A stretch of 19,285 nucleotides of DNA, from positions 1 to 19,285 of the forward strand of contig DATDCY010000062.1 of the NCBI GenBank assembly GCA_036524115.1, written 5' to 3'. Origin of the DNA: a bacterium. Lineage in GTDB: Bacteria > JAUVQV01 > DATDCY01. Position numbers and translations under genes: made by a program. How positions within the stretch are numbered: the first letter of the stretch is position 1; each line of letters begins with the position of its first letter. The notes below the pieces were generated by a model. That model worked only from the letters and a program-made list of their open reading frames with translations, was not told the origin of the DNA and made no database searches. Positions 1 through 8,030 of this stretch are shown piece after piece.

Positions 1-199
1 CTTCTCCCGCGCGCAGCTGCTGATCGTGCCCCGGCCGTACCTGGGGCGGGCCGAGCGGCTGTTGCGCACGCGCGGCGTCGCCTTCATCGAGACGCCGCTG
101 CGCTACCACACGGTGCTCCAGACGGCGCCCACGCGCGTGGACGCGCCGCTGTTCTGGAACGGCCTCGAGCTGGACGAGTTGACCCGCGCGAGCCGCTAG
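1..199 (+). CDS. C-terminal fragment, paralog of the convergent membrane transferase
   Basis: Only the last 65 codons lie in the window; codons begin at base 2 and the stop is TAG at 197-199. The peptide (FSRAQLLIVP...AERLLR...TAP...PLFWNGLELDEL) aligns by eye with residues 718-780 of the neighbouring minus-strand protein (FSRPLALIVP...AERLQR...TAP...LYWSGFDLL), with about two fifths of positions identical. The gene is therefore probably a second large GT-C-like membrane glycosyltransferase sharing the same soluble C-terminal domain. This is inference, since its membrane part is outside the window. The two genes are tail to tail and overlap by 4 bp on a shared CTAG. The domain's function is unknown; ligand binding or protein contact on the periplasmic side is possible. 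Confidence 0.75.
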   Translation, partial: FSRAQLLIVPRPYLGRAERLLRTRGVAFIETPLRYHTVLQTAPTRVDAPLFWNGLELDELTRASR

Positions 200-2571
200 A
201 GACCGCCGGGCGGCTCGCGGTCCGCGACGGGACTGGCGGTCGTCGCGAGGAGGTCGAAGCCGGACCAGTAGAGCCGCGGGCCGGCCTTCGCCGGCGCCGT
301 CACGAAGAGATCGTGGAGGGCAAGGGGCCTGCGCTCGAAGCCGACGCCCCCGCGTTGCAGGCGCTCCGCGACTGACGGGGCGTTCGCCTTCGGCACGATC
401 AGCGCCAGCGGCCGGGAGAAGTCGAGGGGCAGGTGCGCCTTGAGGAAGGGGTTGCGGCGCCCCGAGTTGTTCACGGCGCGGTTGGGGATGAACTCCACGT
501 CGAAGCCGGCGAGCTTGAACAGGCTCATGAAGTAGTGGTCGCCCGCGATCCGGTGCGTTCCCTTGAGCGGCGCGAGCGCGGCGGCGATGGCGTCCACCTC
601 CGCGTCCACCGAGACCGGCGGCGGGGTCGCCCCCGGGGTCTCGCCGCCGTAGAGGTAGACCTCGCTCAGCGCGCAGGACCCGGTCTGGACGGGCACGAGG
701 ATGCGCAGGGAGCGCGCGGTCGCGGGCTGCGCGAGCGCCAGCTCGCAGCGGGGCTTCACGAGCTTGAGGAACGGGTGGCGGACCGACCAGAAGAACACGC
801 CGGCGCGCCGCCACTGTCCCACGGTCCGCCACTCCCTGCCGTCGCCGGACGCCTGCACGATGAGGTGCGCGGGGAGCGTCCCCTGCGCCCGCGGCAGCAG
901 CACGATCCGGTCGACGCGCGTCTCGTCCGGGAAGTCGAAACGGACCCAGGCCCCCGAGAGCGGCTCGGGCAGCGCCCAGGCAGTGTCGATGGTGCGGTCG
1001 GACAGGGCCGCTGCGCCGGCGCCGTCGCGGGAGGCGGTGACGGTGTAGCCCGAGAGCAGCGTCTCGCGGACCGGCTCCTTCCGGAAGTTGAAGTGGATCG
1101 CACGCTCCCCGCCTGTGCTCGTGTCGTGCTCGCAGCCGATCATCCGCAGCCCTTCCGACAGTCCGTCCTGGTCGACCCAGAAGAAGTTCTTCGCGGCGTC
1201 GGCGCGCAGCGAGTATTCCACCACCCGCTCCTGGTAGGGACGGGAGAACTCGACGCTGCCCAGCCCGGCGAGGTTGAGTTCGTTCGTCTCGGGGGATTCG
1301 AGGTACCCGTTCGTGAGGCCCCGCTCCGCGAGGTGCCGGATGGCCGGGTTCGCGGGGTCCGGGAAGCGCCCGATCGCGGCGGCGCCCTGGGTGCGCAGCG
1401 CGGTGACGAACGCCGCCGGCACGTTCCGCGTGTTCCGCACGTTGTTGCCGACGTAGATCAGGAAGGGCAGCGCCGCGAGCACGCTGGGCAGCCCGGGCAG
1501 GCGCGCCAGGACGACCGCCGGGAAGAGGAAGGCCACGCTGTAGAGGTTCGTGAAGAACAGGATCGGGTTGCCGCTCGTGCCGAAGCTCTTGCCGTACTCG
1601 GTTACCGTCGGGACCAGCAGGTGAAAGAGCAGCAGCCCGAGGACCAGCTGCTCCGGGAGCAGGTCCTCGCGCCGGCGCCACTTGCGCCAGGCCATCGCGG
1701 CGTAGGCGGCCAGGAGGACGCCGGTCCAGAGCAGGAAGAAGACCAGCGCCCGGCGCCACGCCGACCTCGGCTCGCCGTCCAGCGGCATGCCCCAGAAGTA
1801 CGGGAGCGCGTTGGTCACCAGATCGTGCGCGGCCTGCGCCATGTGGCGGGTCGACTTCACGCTCCCCTGGCCGGTCAGCGCGAGGTCCGTCGTCAGGTTG
1901 TAGTACAGCACCGGCGAGAAGCCCAGGAGCCAGGCGGGCGAATAGGCCCAGACGAAACGCGTCCAGAAGACCCGGCCGAGCTGGAGCGCGATGATGGCGA
2001 ACGTCACCACGAGGCAAGGGCCGATCCCCATGTTCTGCCAGAAGCTGAAGCCGCAGACGAAGCCGAGGAGGGCCGCGCGGGCGGCGATGCCCTTGCCCTC
2101 GCGGAAGCGCAGCACGAGGTCGTGCGTGAGCAGCAGGATGAGCGGCGTCGCGATGAAGAGGACCTGGAAGTCGTTGCGCGCCTGGCAGGACCAGTAGAGA
2201 AGCGCCGGCGTGGGGATCAACCAGATCGCGGCGGACCAGCCCGCCACACGCGGACCGTACAGGCGCCAGGCGAGCAGCAGGCTCAGAAAGACCCAGATGG
2301 CGCAGAGCGCCCAGGCGTAGAGGCTCATCGTCAGGGTGTTTGCGCCGAAGACCTTGAAGAGCAGCGCCTCGACGTAGGTGCCGGCGGCGCCCATCCACGC
2401 CTGCCCGGAGAAGAAGATCGGCCGCTCGCCGTCGAGGATGCGGCAGGCCTGCAGCGCGATCGTGGCCGGGTCGCGCCGGAGCGTCGGCGGGTAGACCGCG
2501 AGCAGGCGCAGCCCGCAGCCGAGCGCAAAGAGCGCGGCGACGACGAGGAGCGGGCGACGCAGCGCCGCCAT
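196..2571 (-). CDS. Large GT-C-like membrane glycosyltransferase with discoidin-like C-terminal domain
   Basis: A 791-aa protein. The start is the ATG two bases after the asnB-like stop; reading the frame further upstream would run inside asnB and give arginine-rich, non-protein-like sequence. Residues 1 to about 420 are membrane: a first helix at about 8-27, then an external loop with Asp34 (RRDPATIALQ), then many hydrophobic segments, as in GT-C enzymes of the PMT/ArnT type. Residues 503-645 resemble an F5/8 type C (discoidin) sugar-binding domain (SDRTIDTAW...WVRFDF...VDRIVLLP...VQASGDGREW...LSEVYLYGG). Residues 650-791 form a final domain shared with the plus-strand fragment next door. 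The gene is probably the last of a three-gene operon. A role as transferase of a lipid-linked sugar is inferred; no family-specific catalytic signature was proven. Alternative: a membrane protein that only binds glycan. Confidence 0.8.
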   Translation of the reverse strand: MAALRRPLLVVAALFALGCGLRLLAVYPPTLRRDPATIALQACRILDGERPIFFSGQAWMGAAGTYVEALLFKVFGANTLTMSLYAWALCAIWVFLSLLLAWRLYGPRVAGWSAAIWLIPTPALLYWSCQARNDFQVLFIATPLILLLTHDLVLRFREGKGIAARAALLGFVCGFSFWQNMGIGPCLVVTFAIIALQLGRVFWTRFVWAYSPAWLLGFSPVLYYNLTTDLALTGQGSVKSTRHMAQAAHDLVTNALPYFWGMPLDGEPRSAWRRALVFFLLWTGVLLAAYAAMAWRKWRRREDLLPEQLVLGLLLFHLLVPTVTEYGKSFGTSGNPILFFTNLYSVAFLFPAVVLARLPGLPSVLAALPFLIYVGNNVRNTRNVPAAFVTALRTQGAAAIGRFPDPANPAIRHLAERGLTNGYLESPETNELNLAGLGSVEFSRPYQERVVEYSLRADAAKNFFWVDQDGLSEGLRMIGCEHDTSTGGERAIHFNFRKEPVRETLLSGYTVTASRDGAGAAALSDRTIDTAWALPEPLSGAWVRFDFPDETRVDRIVLLPRAQGTLPAHLIVQASGDGREWRTVGQWRRAGVFFWSVRHPFLKLVKPRCELALAQPATARSLRILVPVQTGSCALSEVYLYGGETPGATPPPVSVDAEVDAIAAALAPLKGTHRIAGDHYFMSLFKLAGFDVEFIPNRAVNNSGRRNPFLKAHLPLDFSRPLALIVPKANAPSVAERLQRGGVGFERRPLALHDLFVTAPAKAGPRLYWSGFDLLATTASPVADREPPGGL

Positions 2572-2573
2572 GC

Positions 2574-4517
2574 TCACGCGCCGGCGCGCGGCCCGGGCGC
2601 GGCGCGCAGCCCGTCGATGAACCCGCGCAGCTCCTCCGTCGTCTGCCCCTCGACGCAGAGGCGGTGCCAGATCTCGAGGTTGAGCAGGATCCAGAGCCGG
2701 AAGTTGTGGTCCGCCTTCCCGGAGAGGTGCTCCTCGAGCAGCGCCTGCATCGCCGCGCGCTCGAAGAGGCCGAGCTCGACGAAGCGCGAGCGCGCGAAGA
2801 GGTTGCGCAGCAGGTCCGCCAGCTCGGTGCGCATCCAGCGGGCGATGGGGAACCCGAACCCCTGCTTCTGCCGCGTGATCAGCTCGGGCGGCAGGTAGCG
2901 CGCCGCGACCTTCTTGAGGATGTATTTCAGCCGGTGGCCGCGCAGCTTGAGGTCCGCCGGGATGGACGCGGCGTATTCGACGAGACGGTAATCCATGAGC
3001 GGCGGGCGCACCTCCAAGCCGTGCGCCATCGACATCCGGTCCGTGATCGCCAGCAGGTGGTCGGGCATGCGCGTCATCAGGTCGGTGTAGAGCATGCGGT
3101 CGACGAGGTCGTCGGCGGCGCCGGCGTCGAAGAAGGCGAGGATCTTGGCGACCGAGTCGCGGTCGGTCAGGCGCGCGAGGGCCGCCGGCGTGAAGAGCCG
3201 CTCCTTGCTCTCCTCGGTGAAGCGCAGGAAGCTCATGCTGCGCGCGTAGCGCCCCCCCGCGGAGTGGAACGACATGTCGTTGAGCCACGCCAGCTTCTGC
3301 GCGAGGCTCTTGTAGCCGAAGCTCTCGGGCACGAGGCGGATCGCCCGCGCCATGACCTCGCGCCGGAACCAGGCGGGCAGGACGCTGTAGATCTCCGCCA
3401 GCCGCTGCCCCGCGAAGCGGTCGTAGCCGGCGAAGTTCTCGTCGCCGCCGTCACCGCTGAGCACGACCTTGACCTCCTCCGCGGCGACCTGCGAGACGAG
3501 GAAGACGCCGGCGCCGAAGGGGTCGGCCGGCTCGTCCATCGCCGCGACCATCTGCGGGATGAGGTGGATCATGTCGGCCTCGACGATCCGCTCGCGCGCG
3601 GTGAGGCCGTACTTCGCCGCAACCAGGCGGGCCCATGGCAGCTCGTTGAACCCCTCTTCCTTGACGCCGATCGAGAAGGTCGGGAAGGGCGCGCCGGTGA
3701 TGCCGGCCATCATCGCGGTGACGGTGCTCGAGTCGATCCCGCCGCTGAGGAACGTGCCGACCGGCACGTCGCTGAGCAGGTGCAGCTTCACGGTGTCGCG
3801 CAGCAGTTCGTCGAGCCCGTCGGCGATCGCGGCCTCGTCGTGCGGGAGCTTCGGGCGGAACGAAAGCTGCCAGTACTTCTCCTCGCGCAGCCGCCCGTCC
3901 TCGAAGACGGCGAGCGTCGCGGCCGGCAGCTTGTGCACGCCGCGGAAGAGTGTGTAGTGGTCGGGCAGGTAGCGCAGCGAGATGTAGTGCCAGAGGCCGT
4001 CGAGGTCGATCTCGCGCCCGACGAGTCCCGACGCCAGAACGCCCTTGACCTCGGAGGCGAAGACGATCCCGTCGCCGGCGAGCGCATAGAAGAGCGGCTT
4101 CTGGCCGAGGTGGTCGCGCGCCAGCAGCAGGCGGCGCGCGGGGCGGTCCCAGAGGCCGATCGCGAACATGCCCCGCAGCCGCTTGACGCAGGCGGGGCCC
4201 TCCTCCTCGTAGAGGTGGAGGATGACCTCGACGTCGGTCGCCGTGCGGAAGCGGTGCCCGCGGGCGGTGAGTTCCGCGCGCAGCTCGGGGCTGTTGTAGA
4301 TCTCGCCGTTGCAGACGAGCTGGAGGTCGCCGGTCTCGCTGGCGATGGGCTGGCGGCCGCCCGCCAGGTCGATGATGCTCAGCCGCCGCTGGCCGAGCGA
4401 GATCAGGTCGTCGTGGTGGAAGTGCTCATCGTCCGGGCCGCGGTGGGCGAGCGCCCGGGTCACGGGGACGATGCGCTCCCGGTGTCCGGGGGCGATCACC
4501 CCCGCTATGCCGCACAC
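2574..4517 (-). CDS. asnB: AsnB-type glutamine-dependent amidotransferase (asparagine synthase family)
   Basis: A 647-aa protein with both domains of glutamine-hydrolysing asparagine synthetases. The start is GTG, chosen because the next codon is the nucleophile Cys2 (fMet-CGIAGVI), which must be N-terminal after Met removal; a GGAAGGGAG ribosome site lies 10 nt upstream (4528-4536). The N-terminal Ntn glutaminase domain (2 to about 210) has RGPDD at 26-30 and NGEIYN at 70-75. The synthetase domain has the ATP pyrophosphatase loop SGGIDSS at 258-264 and GDGGDE at 355-360. Length is normal for the long AsnB class found in polysaccharide loci, including the amidotransferases near exosortase clusters. 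It is second in a minus-strand operon, 52 nt after the 573-aa transferase and 2 nt before the 791-aa one. In this context it may amidate a sugar acid or glycan substituent rather than make free asparagine; that is inference. Confidence 0.93.
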   Translation of the reverse strand: MCGIAGVIAPGHRERIVPVTRALAHRGPDDEHFHHDDLISLGQRRLSIIDLAGGRQPIASETGDLQLVCNGEIYNSPELRAELTARGHRFRTATDVEVILHLYEEEGPACVKRLRGMFAIGLWDRPARRLLLARDHLGQKPLFYALAGDGIVFASEVKGVLASGLVGREIDLDGLWHYISLRYLPDHYTLFRGVHKLPAATLAVFEDGRLREEKYWQLSFRPKLPHDEAAIADGLDELLRDTVKLHLLSDVPVGTFLSGGIDSSTVTAMMAGITGAPFPTFSIGVKEEGFNELPWARLVAAKYGLTARERIVEADMIHLIPQMVAAMDEPADPFGAGVFLVSQVAAEEVKVVLSGDGGDENFAGYDRFAGQRLAEIYSVLPAWFRREVMARAIRLVPESFGYKSLAQKLAWLNDMSFHSAGGRYARSMSFLRFTEESKERLFTPAALARLTDRDSVAKILAFFDAGAADDLVDRMLYTDLMTRMPDHLLAITDRMSMAHGLEVRPPLMDYRLVEYAASIPADLKLRGHRLKYILKKVAARYLPPELITRQKQGFGFPIARWMRTELADLLRNLFARSRFVELGLFERAAMQALLEEHLSGKADHNFRLWILLNLEIWHRLCVEGQTTEELRGFIDGLRAAPGPRAGA

Positions 4518-4569
4518 GACCCTGGCGCTCCCTTCCGGCCGCGTTGCAGCCCGTGCTTCGCGTTCGTCC

Positions 4570-6291
4570 TCACTGCGCGTTGCCGGCGGATTGTACCGCG
4601 GCGCTCGCGGAAGCGGCAAGCGCGGGGGTGCCCGCGCGCGGCGCGCGCCGCGCGATCACGGGGCCGGCCCCGGCCGTCCTGCGGCAGTAGAAGATGTCGG
4701 CGAAGGTCACGTCCTCCTCGAGGCGCTCGCACCGCACCCCCGGCAGCCGCCAGCGGGCGGTCCTGAGAAACGCGGCGGGGTGGGTGGTGATCCGCAGCGT
4801 CTCCTCCAGGACGGCGTCCTCGCGCCAGGGGCGGTCGCGCGTCTCCAGCGCGTCGATGCCGTACTTGCGCAGGTACTGGCGCGGGAAGGCCTGGCGGTCC
4901 GTCTCCCGCTCGATGACGACCGTCACGGGCTCGCCGTGGCGGTCGAGAAACTCCCGGGCGAGCCTGGCGATCTCGTTCGGCTGGTACTCGAACTGGAAGA
5001 AGTTGTGGTAGAGGTCGTGCTCCTCGCGGGCCACCCGCGGGCCGTTCACGAGCCTGGCCAGGCAGGCGTCCTTGTCGCGCACCTCGCCGACGAAGACCAG
5101 CGAGCAGTACGCGGCCACGCCGAGGACAGCGCAGAGCGACAGGGCGCGCCGGTTGCGCAGGACGTTCCCGAGCGCCACGCCGAGGCCCGCCGCCAGCAAC
5201 AGCGCCGCCAGCGGCGCCAGGTTCACGAAGACCCGGTCGTAGGGGCTGTCGCGGCGCAGGAAGCTGAAGACGAACGGCAGCACGAGCGTCGCGCCGAGGA
5301 ACACCAACCTCCTGCGCGCGTCCGCCTTGGCGGGTCCGCCCCCGCGGCGGGCCAGCACGACTATCGCCACCGGCAGTGCAGCGAGCAGCGCCCAGCGGCG
5401 TGAGAGCAGGTCGCCGAGGACCTGCGGCATCATCCCGGACAGGATGAAGGGGCGGAAGTCCTTGCCGCTCTCGACGTACGGATTGTGGAGCACCCGCCGG
5501 AGCACCGGCGCGTAGAGGAGCGCGGAGGCGGCAACCCCGGCCGCCAGCGACGCGGCGACCGCGAGCGACGGCCGCCAATCGCGTCCCGGTCCGCCGCGTC
5601 CCAGGCGCGGCGCGAGCGCGTCGGCGGCGGCGAAGGCGGCCTGGCACGCCGCCATCGCGGCCAGCACGTAGAGGTTCAGGGGGATCGTGTACACCAGCAG
5701 CGCCGACACGCCGGCCGCGGCCGCCGCCCGCCCCGCGGTCGCATCCCGCTCCATGTCCCAGACGATAGGCAGCAGCAGGCACAGCAGGGCCATGCTCAGC
5801 ACGTAGCCGCGGAACTGCACGGCGTAGTTGTAGAAGGGGACGCACGTGGCCAGCAGGACGAGGGCGCACGCCCCTGTGAAGCGGCCGAAGGACCTCCGAC
5901 CGACGGCGTAGACCAGCAGGAGGGTCGCGGCGCTGATCGCGAGCATGATCAGGCGCGCGATCCGCGGGTGGTCCAGCAGGTGGTTGAAGTTGTGGATGTG
6001 GAACGCCTTGAATGCCAGGTTCATGAGCAGGCTGAAGAAGACGTGGTTGTTCGGGTAGGTGTAGTCGGTCACGGTCTTCGCCAGCGGCACCATGACGTAG
6101 TTCTCGAGCGTCGCGATCTCGTCGAACCAGAAGTCCAGCTGCAGGTAGTTGTGCGCCGCCAGCCAGAAGAACGGAGTGGCGAGCGCGAGCACGCCCGCGT
6201 GCTCCAGCAGCGCCCTTCCGAGGGAGAGCGCCGCCGACGCACACGCCGGCTCCGCCGTCCTCCCGACGCCTCCCGCTGTGGCGGGGTTCAT
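4570..6291 (-). CDS. GT-C (GT39/ArnT-like) membrane glycosyltransferase
   Basis: A 573-aa polytopic membrane protein. The ATG start has a GGAG ribosome site 7 nt upstream (6299-6302). The first hydrophobic helix (about 32-48) is followed by LDFWFDEIAT, placing Asp57-Glu58 in the first external loop, where GT-C enzymes carry their catalytic acid. About ten further hydrophobic segments follow, up to about residue 430, and then a soluble C-terminal domain (FQFEYQPNEIARLAREFLDR onward, to about 545). The final 30 residues are Ala-rich and probably disordered. GT39/PMT-2-type enzymes move a sugar from a polyprenyl phosphate donor on the periplasmic face. Acceptor and sugar cannot be read here. It is the first gene of the operon with the asnB-like and 791-aa genes, and is divergent from the ribbon-helix-helix gene, with 79 bp between start codons. 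Confidence 0.85.
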   Translation of the reverse strand: MNPATAGGVGRTAEPACASAALSLGRALLEHAGVLALATPFFWLAAHNYLQLDFWFDEIATLENYVMVPLAKTVTDYTYPNNHVFFSLLMNLAFKAFHIHNFNHLLDHPRIARLIMLAISAATLLLVYAVGRRSFGRFTGACALVLLATCVPFYNYAVQFRGYVLSMALLCLLLPIVWDMERDATAGRAAAAAGVSALLVYTIPLNLYVLAAMAACQAAFAAADALAPRLGRGGPGRDWRPSLAVAASLAAGVAASALLYAPVLRRVLHNPYVESGKDFRPFILSGMMPQVLGDLLSRRWALLAALPVAIVVLARRGGGPAKADARRRLVFLGATLVLPFVFSFLRRDSPYDRVFVNLAPLAALLLAAGLGVALGNVLRNRRALSLCAVLGVAAYCSLVFVGEVRDKDACLARLVNGPRVAREEHDLYHNFFQFEYQPNEIARLAREFLDRHGEPVTVVIERETDRQAFPRQYLRKYGIDALETRDRPWREDAVLEETLRITTHPAAFLRTARWRLPGVRCERLEEDVTFADIFYCRRTAGAGPVIARRAPRAGTPALAASASAAVQSAGNAQ

Positions 6292-6292
6292 C

Positions 6293-6319
6293 TTGACACT
6301 CCGCAGTCCGCCTGATAAT
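6293..6319 (+). promoter_or_regulatory. Sigma-70-like promoter for the RHH-SGNH genes
   Basis: A perfect TTGACA (6293-6298) and GATAAT (6314-6319) stand 15 bp apart; reading the -10 as ATAATT gives 16 bp. Both lie in an AT-rich patch within very GC-rich DNA, ahead of the start at 6371, with a predicted start of transcription near 6326. The short spacer lowers confidence. The element overlaps the ribosome site of the divergent transferase gene. For that gene only a weak promoter (TTGCTG, 16 bp, AATTAT on the minus strand) is visible. Confidence 0.5.
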
Positions 6320-6335
6320 TTCAACGTAGTAAGTG

Positions 6336-6356
6336 GCAGCAAGACAGAATTGTTGC
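6336..6356. promoter_or_regulatory. Imperfect inverted repeat, candidate operator
   Basis: GCAGCAA (6336-6342), seven bases, then TTGTTGC (6350-6356); the arms match at 6 of 7 positions. It lies between the two divergent genes, just after the predicted plus-strand transcription start and before the gene for a ribbon-helix-helix protein. Autoregulation through this site is a reasonable guess but unproven. Confidence 0.35.
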
Positions 6357-6370
6357 ATTGCAGGTGCCGA

Positions 6371-6922
6371 ATGGCAAGCGGGGTTGATGTGACAGCGAAA
6401 CGCGGAGACGCCAGGGCCCAGGTCAGCGGCCGGCCGCCCAAGTTCGACGAGCCGCGCCGGCCCGTCACCGTCACGCTGCCGGAGAGGATCCTGCGCAAGC
6501 TGGGCGCCATCGACGGGGACCGCGCGAAGGCCATTGTCAAGGTGACGGAGATGGTGGCGGGGCGCGACGACGGCGGCAGGCCCGTGGAGCTGGTCGAGGC
6601 GTCCCCCGGCAGGTCCCTGATCGTCGTGGGGCGCTCGGAGGTCCTGCACCGGATCCCCTGGCTGGAGCTGGCGGAGGTCTCGCCGGGCCGCCACCTGCTG
6701 GTGCTTCCGTCGGGGACGGCGGTCGACTCCCTCGAGATCGCGTTGCTGGACCTGGTCGAGCACGCGCGGGAGATCGCCAGCGACGAGCGGGATCTGCTGG
6801 TCGACCTGCGCGAGCTGCTCGGGCGCCTGCGGAGGGAGCGGCGCACGTCCAAGGCGGAGATCATCTTCTTCGACACCCGCGCCCTGCGCCACCAGGCGCG
6901 GAAGGCGCCGCCGCGGGCGTAG
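6371..6922 (+). CDS. Ribbon-helix-helix (CopG/Arc-like) DNA-binding protein with unknown C-terminal domain
   Basis: A 183-aa protein. After a basic, probably flexible N-terminus, residues 31-62 (PVTVTLPERILRKLGAID, then a helix with AKAIVKVTEMV) fit a ribbon-helix-helix fold: a short strand of alternating residues, a first helix starting at LPERIL, and a second helix. The fold binds DNA as a dimer through the paired strands. The C-terminal 110 residues are not recognised: a beta-rich stretch (VELVEASPGRSLIVVG...LELAEVSPGRHLLVLPSGT) contains SPGR twice, and a long charged helix (about 119-157) could be a coiled coil. It is the first gene of a two-gene plus-strand unit, 24 nt before an SGNH gene, and divergent from the glycan operon, so local transcriptional control is likely. 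Earlier in-frame starts lie in the opposite-strand gene and are rejected. Confidence 0.75.
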   Translation: MASGVDVTAKRGDARAQVSGRPPKFDEPRRPVTVTLPERILRKLGAIDGDRAKAIVKVTEMVAGRDDGGRPVELVEASPGRSLIVVGRSEVLHRIPWLELAEVSPGRHLLVLPSGTAVDSLEIALLDLVEHAREIASDERDLLVDLRELLGRLRRERRTSKAEIIFFDTRALRHQARKAPPRA

Positions 6923-6946
6923 CGGGCGGCCGCCGCAAGAGAAGCC

Positions 6947-7978
6947 GTGAGAAGCCGCGCGCGGGACGTCCTGCTGCTGCTGGCCGCCCTCGCCCTGGCG
7001 CTCCTGGCTGCCGACCGCGGCGCGGCCTGGTTCATGAGCAGGCCGCCGAAGAAGTTCCCGGACTCGCGGTTCTCCCACGAGCGCTTCCTCGCAAACTCGC
7101 TGGGCAACCGCGATTTCGAGTATCCGGTCGAGAAGCCGCCCCGCACATTCCGCGTCATCGCGATCGGGGACTCGTTCACGTACGGCCGCGGCGCAAGCTT
7201 CGACGACGTCTGGTCCAAGCGCCTGGAGCGCTACCTCTACGACTACGGGAACGTCAAGGGGCAGCGCTACGAGGTGCTCAACTGGGGGCACCCCGGCGTC
7301 TCGACACCGTTCGAGGTCGAGACCCTCAAGAAGGACGCCCGCCGCTATGGTGCCGACGTGATCGTCCTCGGCTACTGCCTCAACGACGCCGAAGAGGAGG
7401 TCGGCAAGCGCAGCGACTTCCTCTCGCGCCTGCGCCAGAGGACGGTGCACCTGGATTTCGAAAAGGGGCAGGGACTCAACGCCTGGCTCTACGACCACTG
7501 GGCGCTCTACCGCTTCGTGCGGCAGCGGATCTTCAACACGGAACGCAACCGCGGGCATCTCGCCTATTACCGCGAACTCTACCGTGACGATTACGTCGGC
7601 TGGGGGGACACGCGCGCCGCAATCGCGGAGCTCGGCACGTTCCGCCGCGAGAGCGGCATCCCGGTGGTCGTGATGATCTTCCCGTTGCTGTCCTGGGACC
7701 TCGACGACCGCTATCCCTTTCGGGGCATCCACGCGCGGCTGCACCGCGAGCTGAAGCAGGCCGGCCTTCCCTTCCTGGATCTGCTCACCGCCTACCGCGG
7801 ACTCGACCACGAGGTGCTGGAGGCCGTTCCCTACCAGGACCCGCACCCGAGCGACGTGGCGCACCGGATCGCCGCCGAGGAGATGTACGTCTTCCTCACC
7901 AAGAGGGGGTTGCTGCCGCGGGGCGAGCCGATCGCCGCGACACAGGTGGACCGCCGGCTGCCGCCGCCCTGGCGGTAG
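6947..7978 (+). CDS. Membrane-anchored SGNH/GDSL-family hydrolase
   Basis: A 343-aa protein with a GTG start, preceded by an AAGAGAAG stretch, 24 nt after the RHH gene. Residues 7-22 form one hydrophobic segment, an uncleaved anchor or signal peptide. The SGNH blocks are visible: block I IAIGDSFTYG at 71-80 with Ser76; block II around GHPGVST (114-120); block III GYCLND (142-147) with Asn146; block V DPHPSD (298-303) with Asp298 and His300. Family members are esterases, lipases, or carbohydrate O-acetyl esterases or transferases. Beside glycosyltransferases a role in adding or removing acyl groups on a periplasmic glycan is likely, but the substrate is unknown. The Trp/Pro-rich tail (PPPWR) is not a known sorting signal. 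Confidence 0.85.
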   Translation: MRSRARDVLLLLAALALALLAADRGAAWFMSRPPKKFPDSRFSHERFLANSLGNRDFEYPVEKPPRTFRVIAIGDSFTYGRGASFDDVWSKRLERYLYDYGNVKGQRYEVLNWGHPGVSTPFEVETLKKDARRYGADVIVLGYCLNDAEEEVGKRSDFLSRLRQRTVHLDFEKGQGLNAWLYDHWALYRFVRQRIFNTERNRGHLAYYRELYRDDYVGWGDTRAAIAELGTFRRESGIPVVVMIFPLLSWDLDDRYPFRGIHARLHRELKQAGLPFLDLLTAYRGLDHEVLEAVPYQDPHPSDVAHRIAAEEMYVFLTKRGLLPRGEPIAATQVDRRLPPPWR

Positions 7979-8030
7979 GCCGCCAGCATCGCGGTCCGAA
8001 CGGTGCGCGCACCGCGCCGTGGCCGGGCGA

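Noticed and set aside
2572-3288. N-terminal extension of the 791-aa transferase frame into the asnB-like gene
   Set aside because: It lies in another frame of asnB, is rich in Arg/Ala/Pro with no protein-like pattern, and the ATG at 2571 leads straight into a membrane helix.
433-4766. Long plus-strand open frames opposite the transferase and asnB-like genes
   Set aside because: They are antisense shadows common at this GC content: low-complexity Arg/Glu/Asp-rich products, while the minus strand has clear families.
8001-8014. Perfect palindrome CGGTGCGCGCACCG between two convergent SGNH genes as a terminator
   Set aside because: Position is suggestive, but the stem is short, the loop minimal and no T-run follows in either direction.
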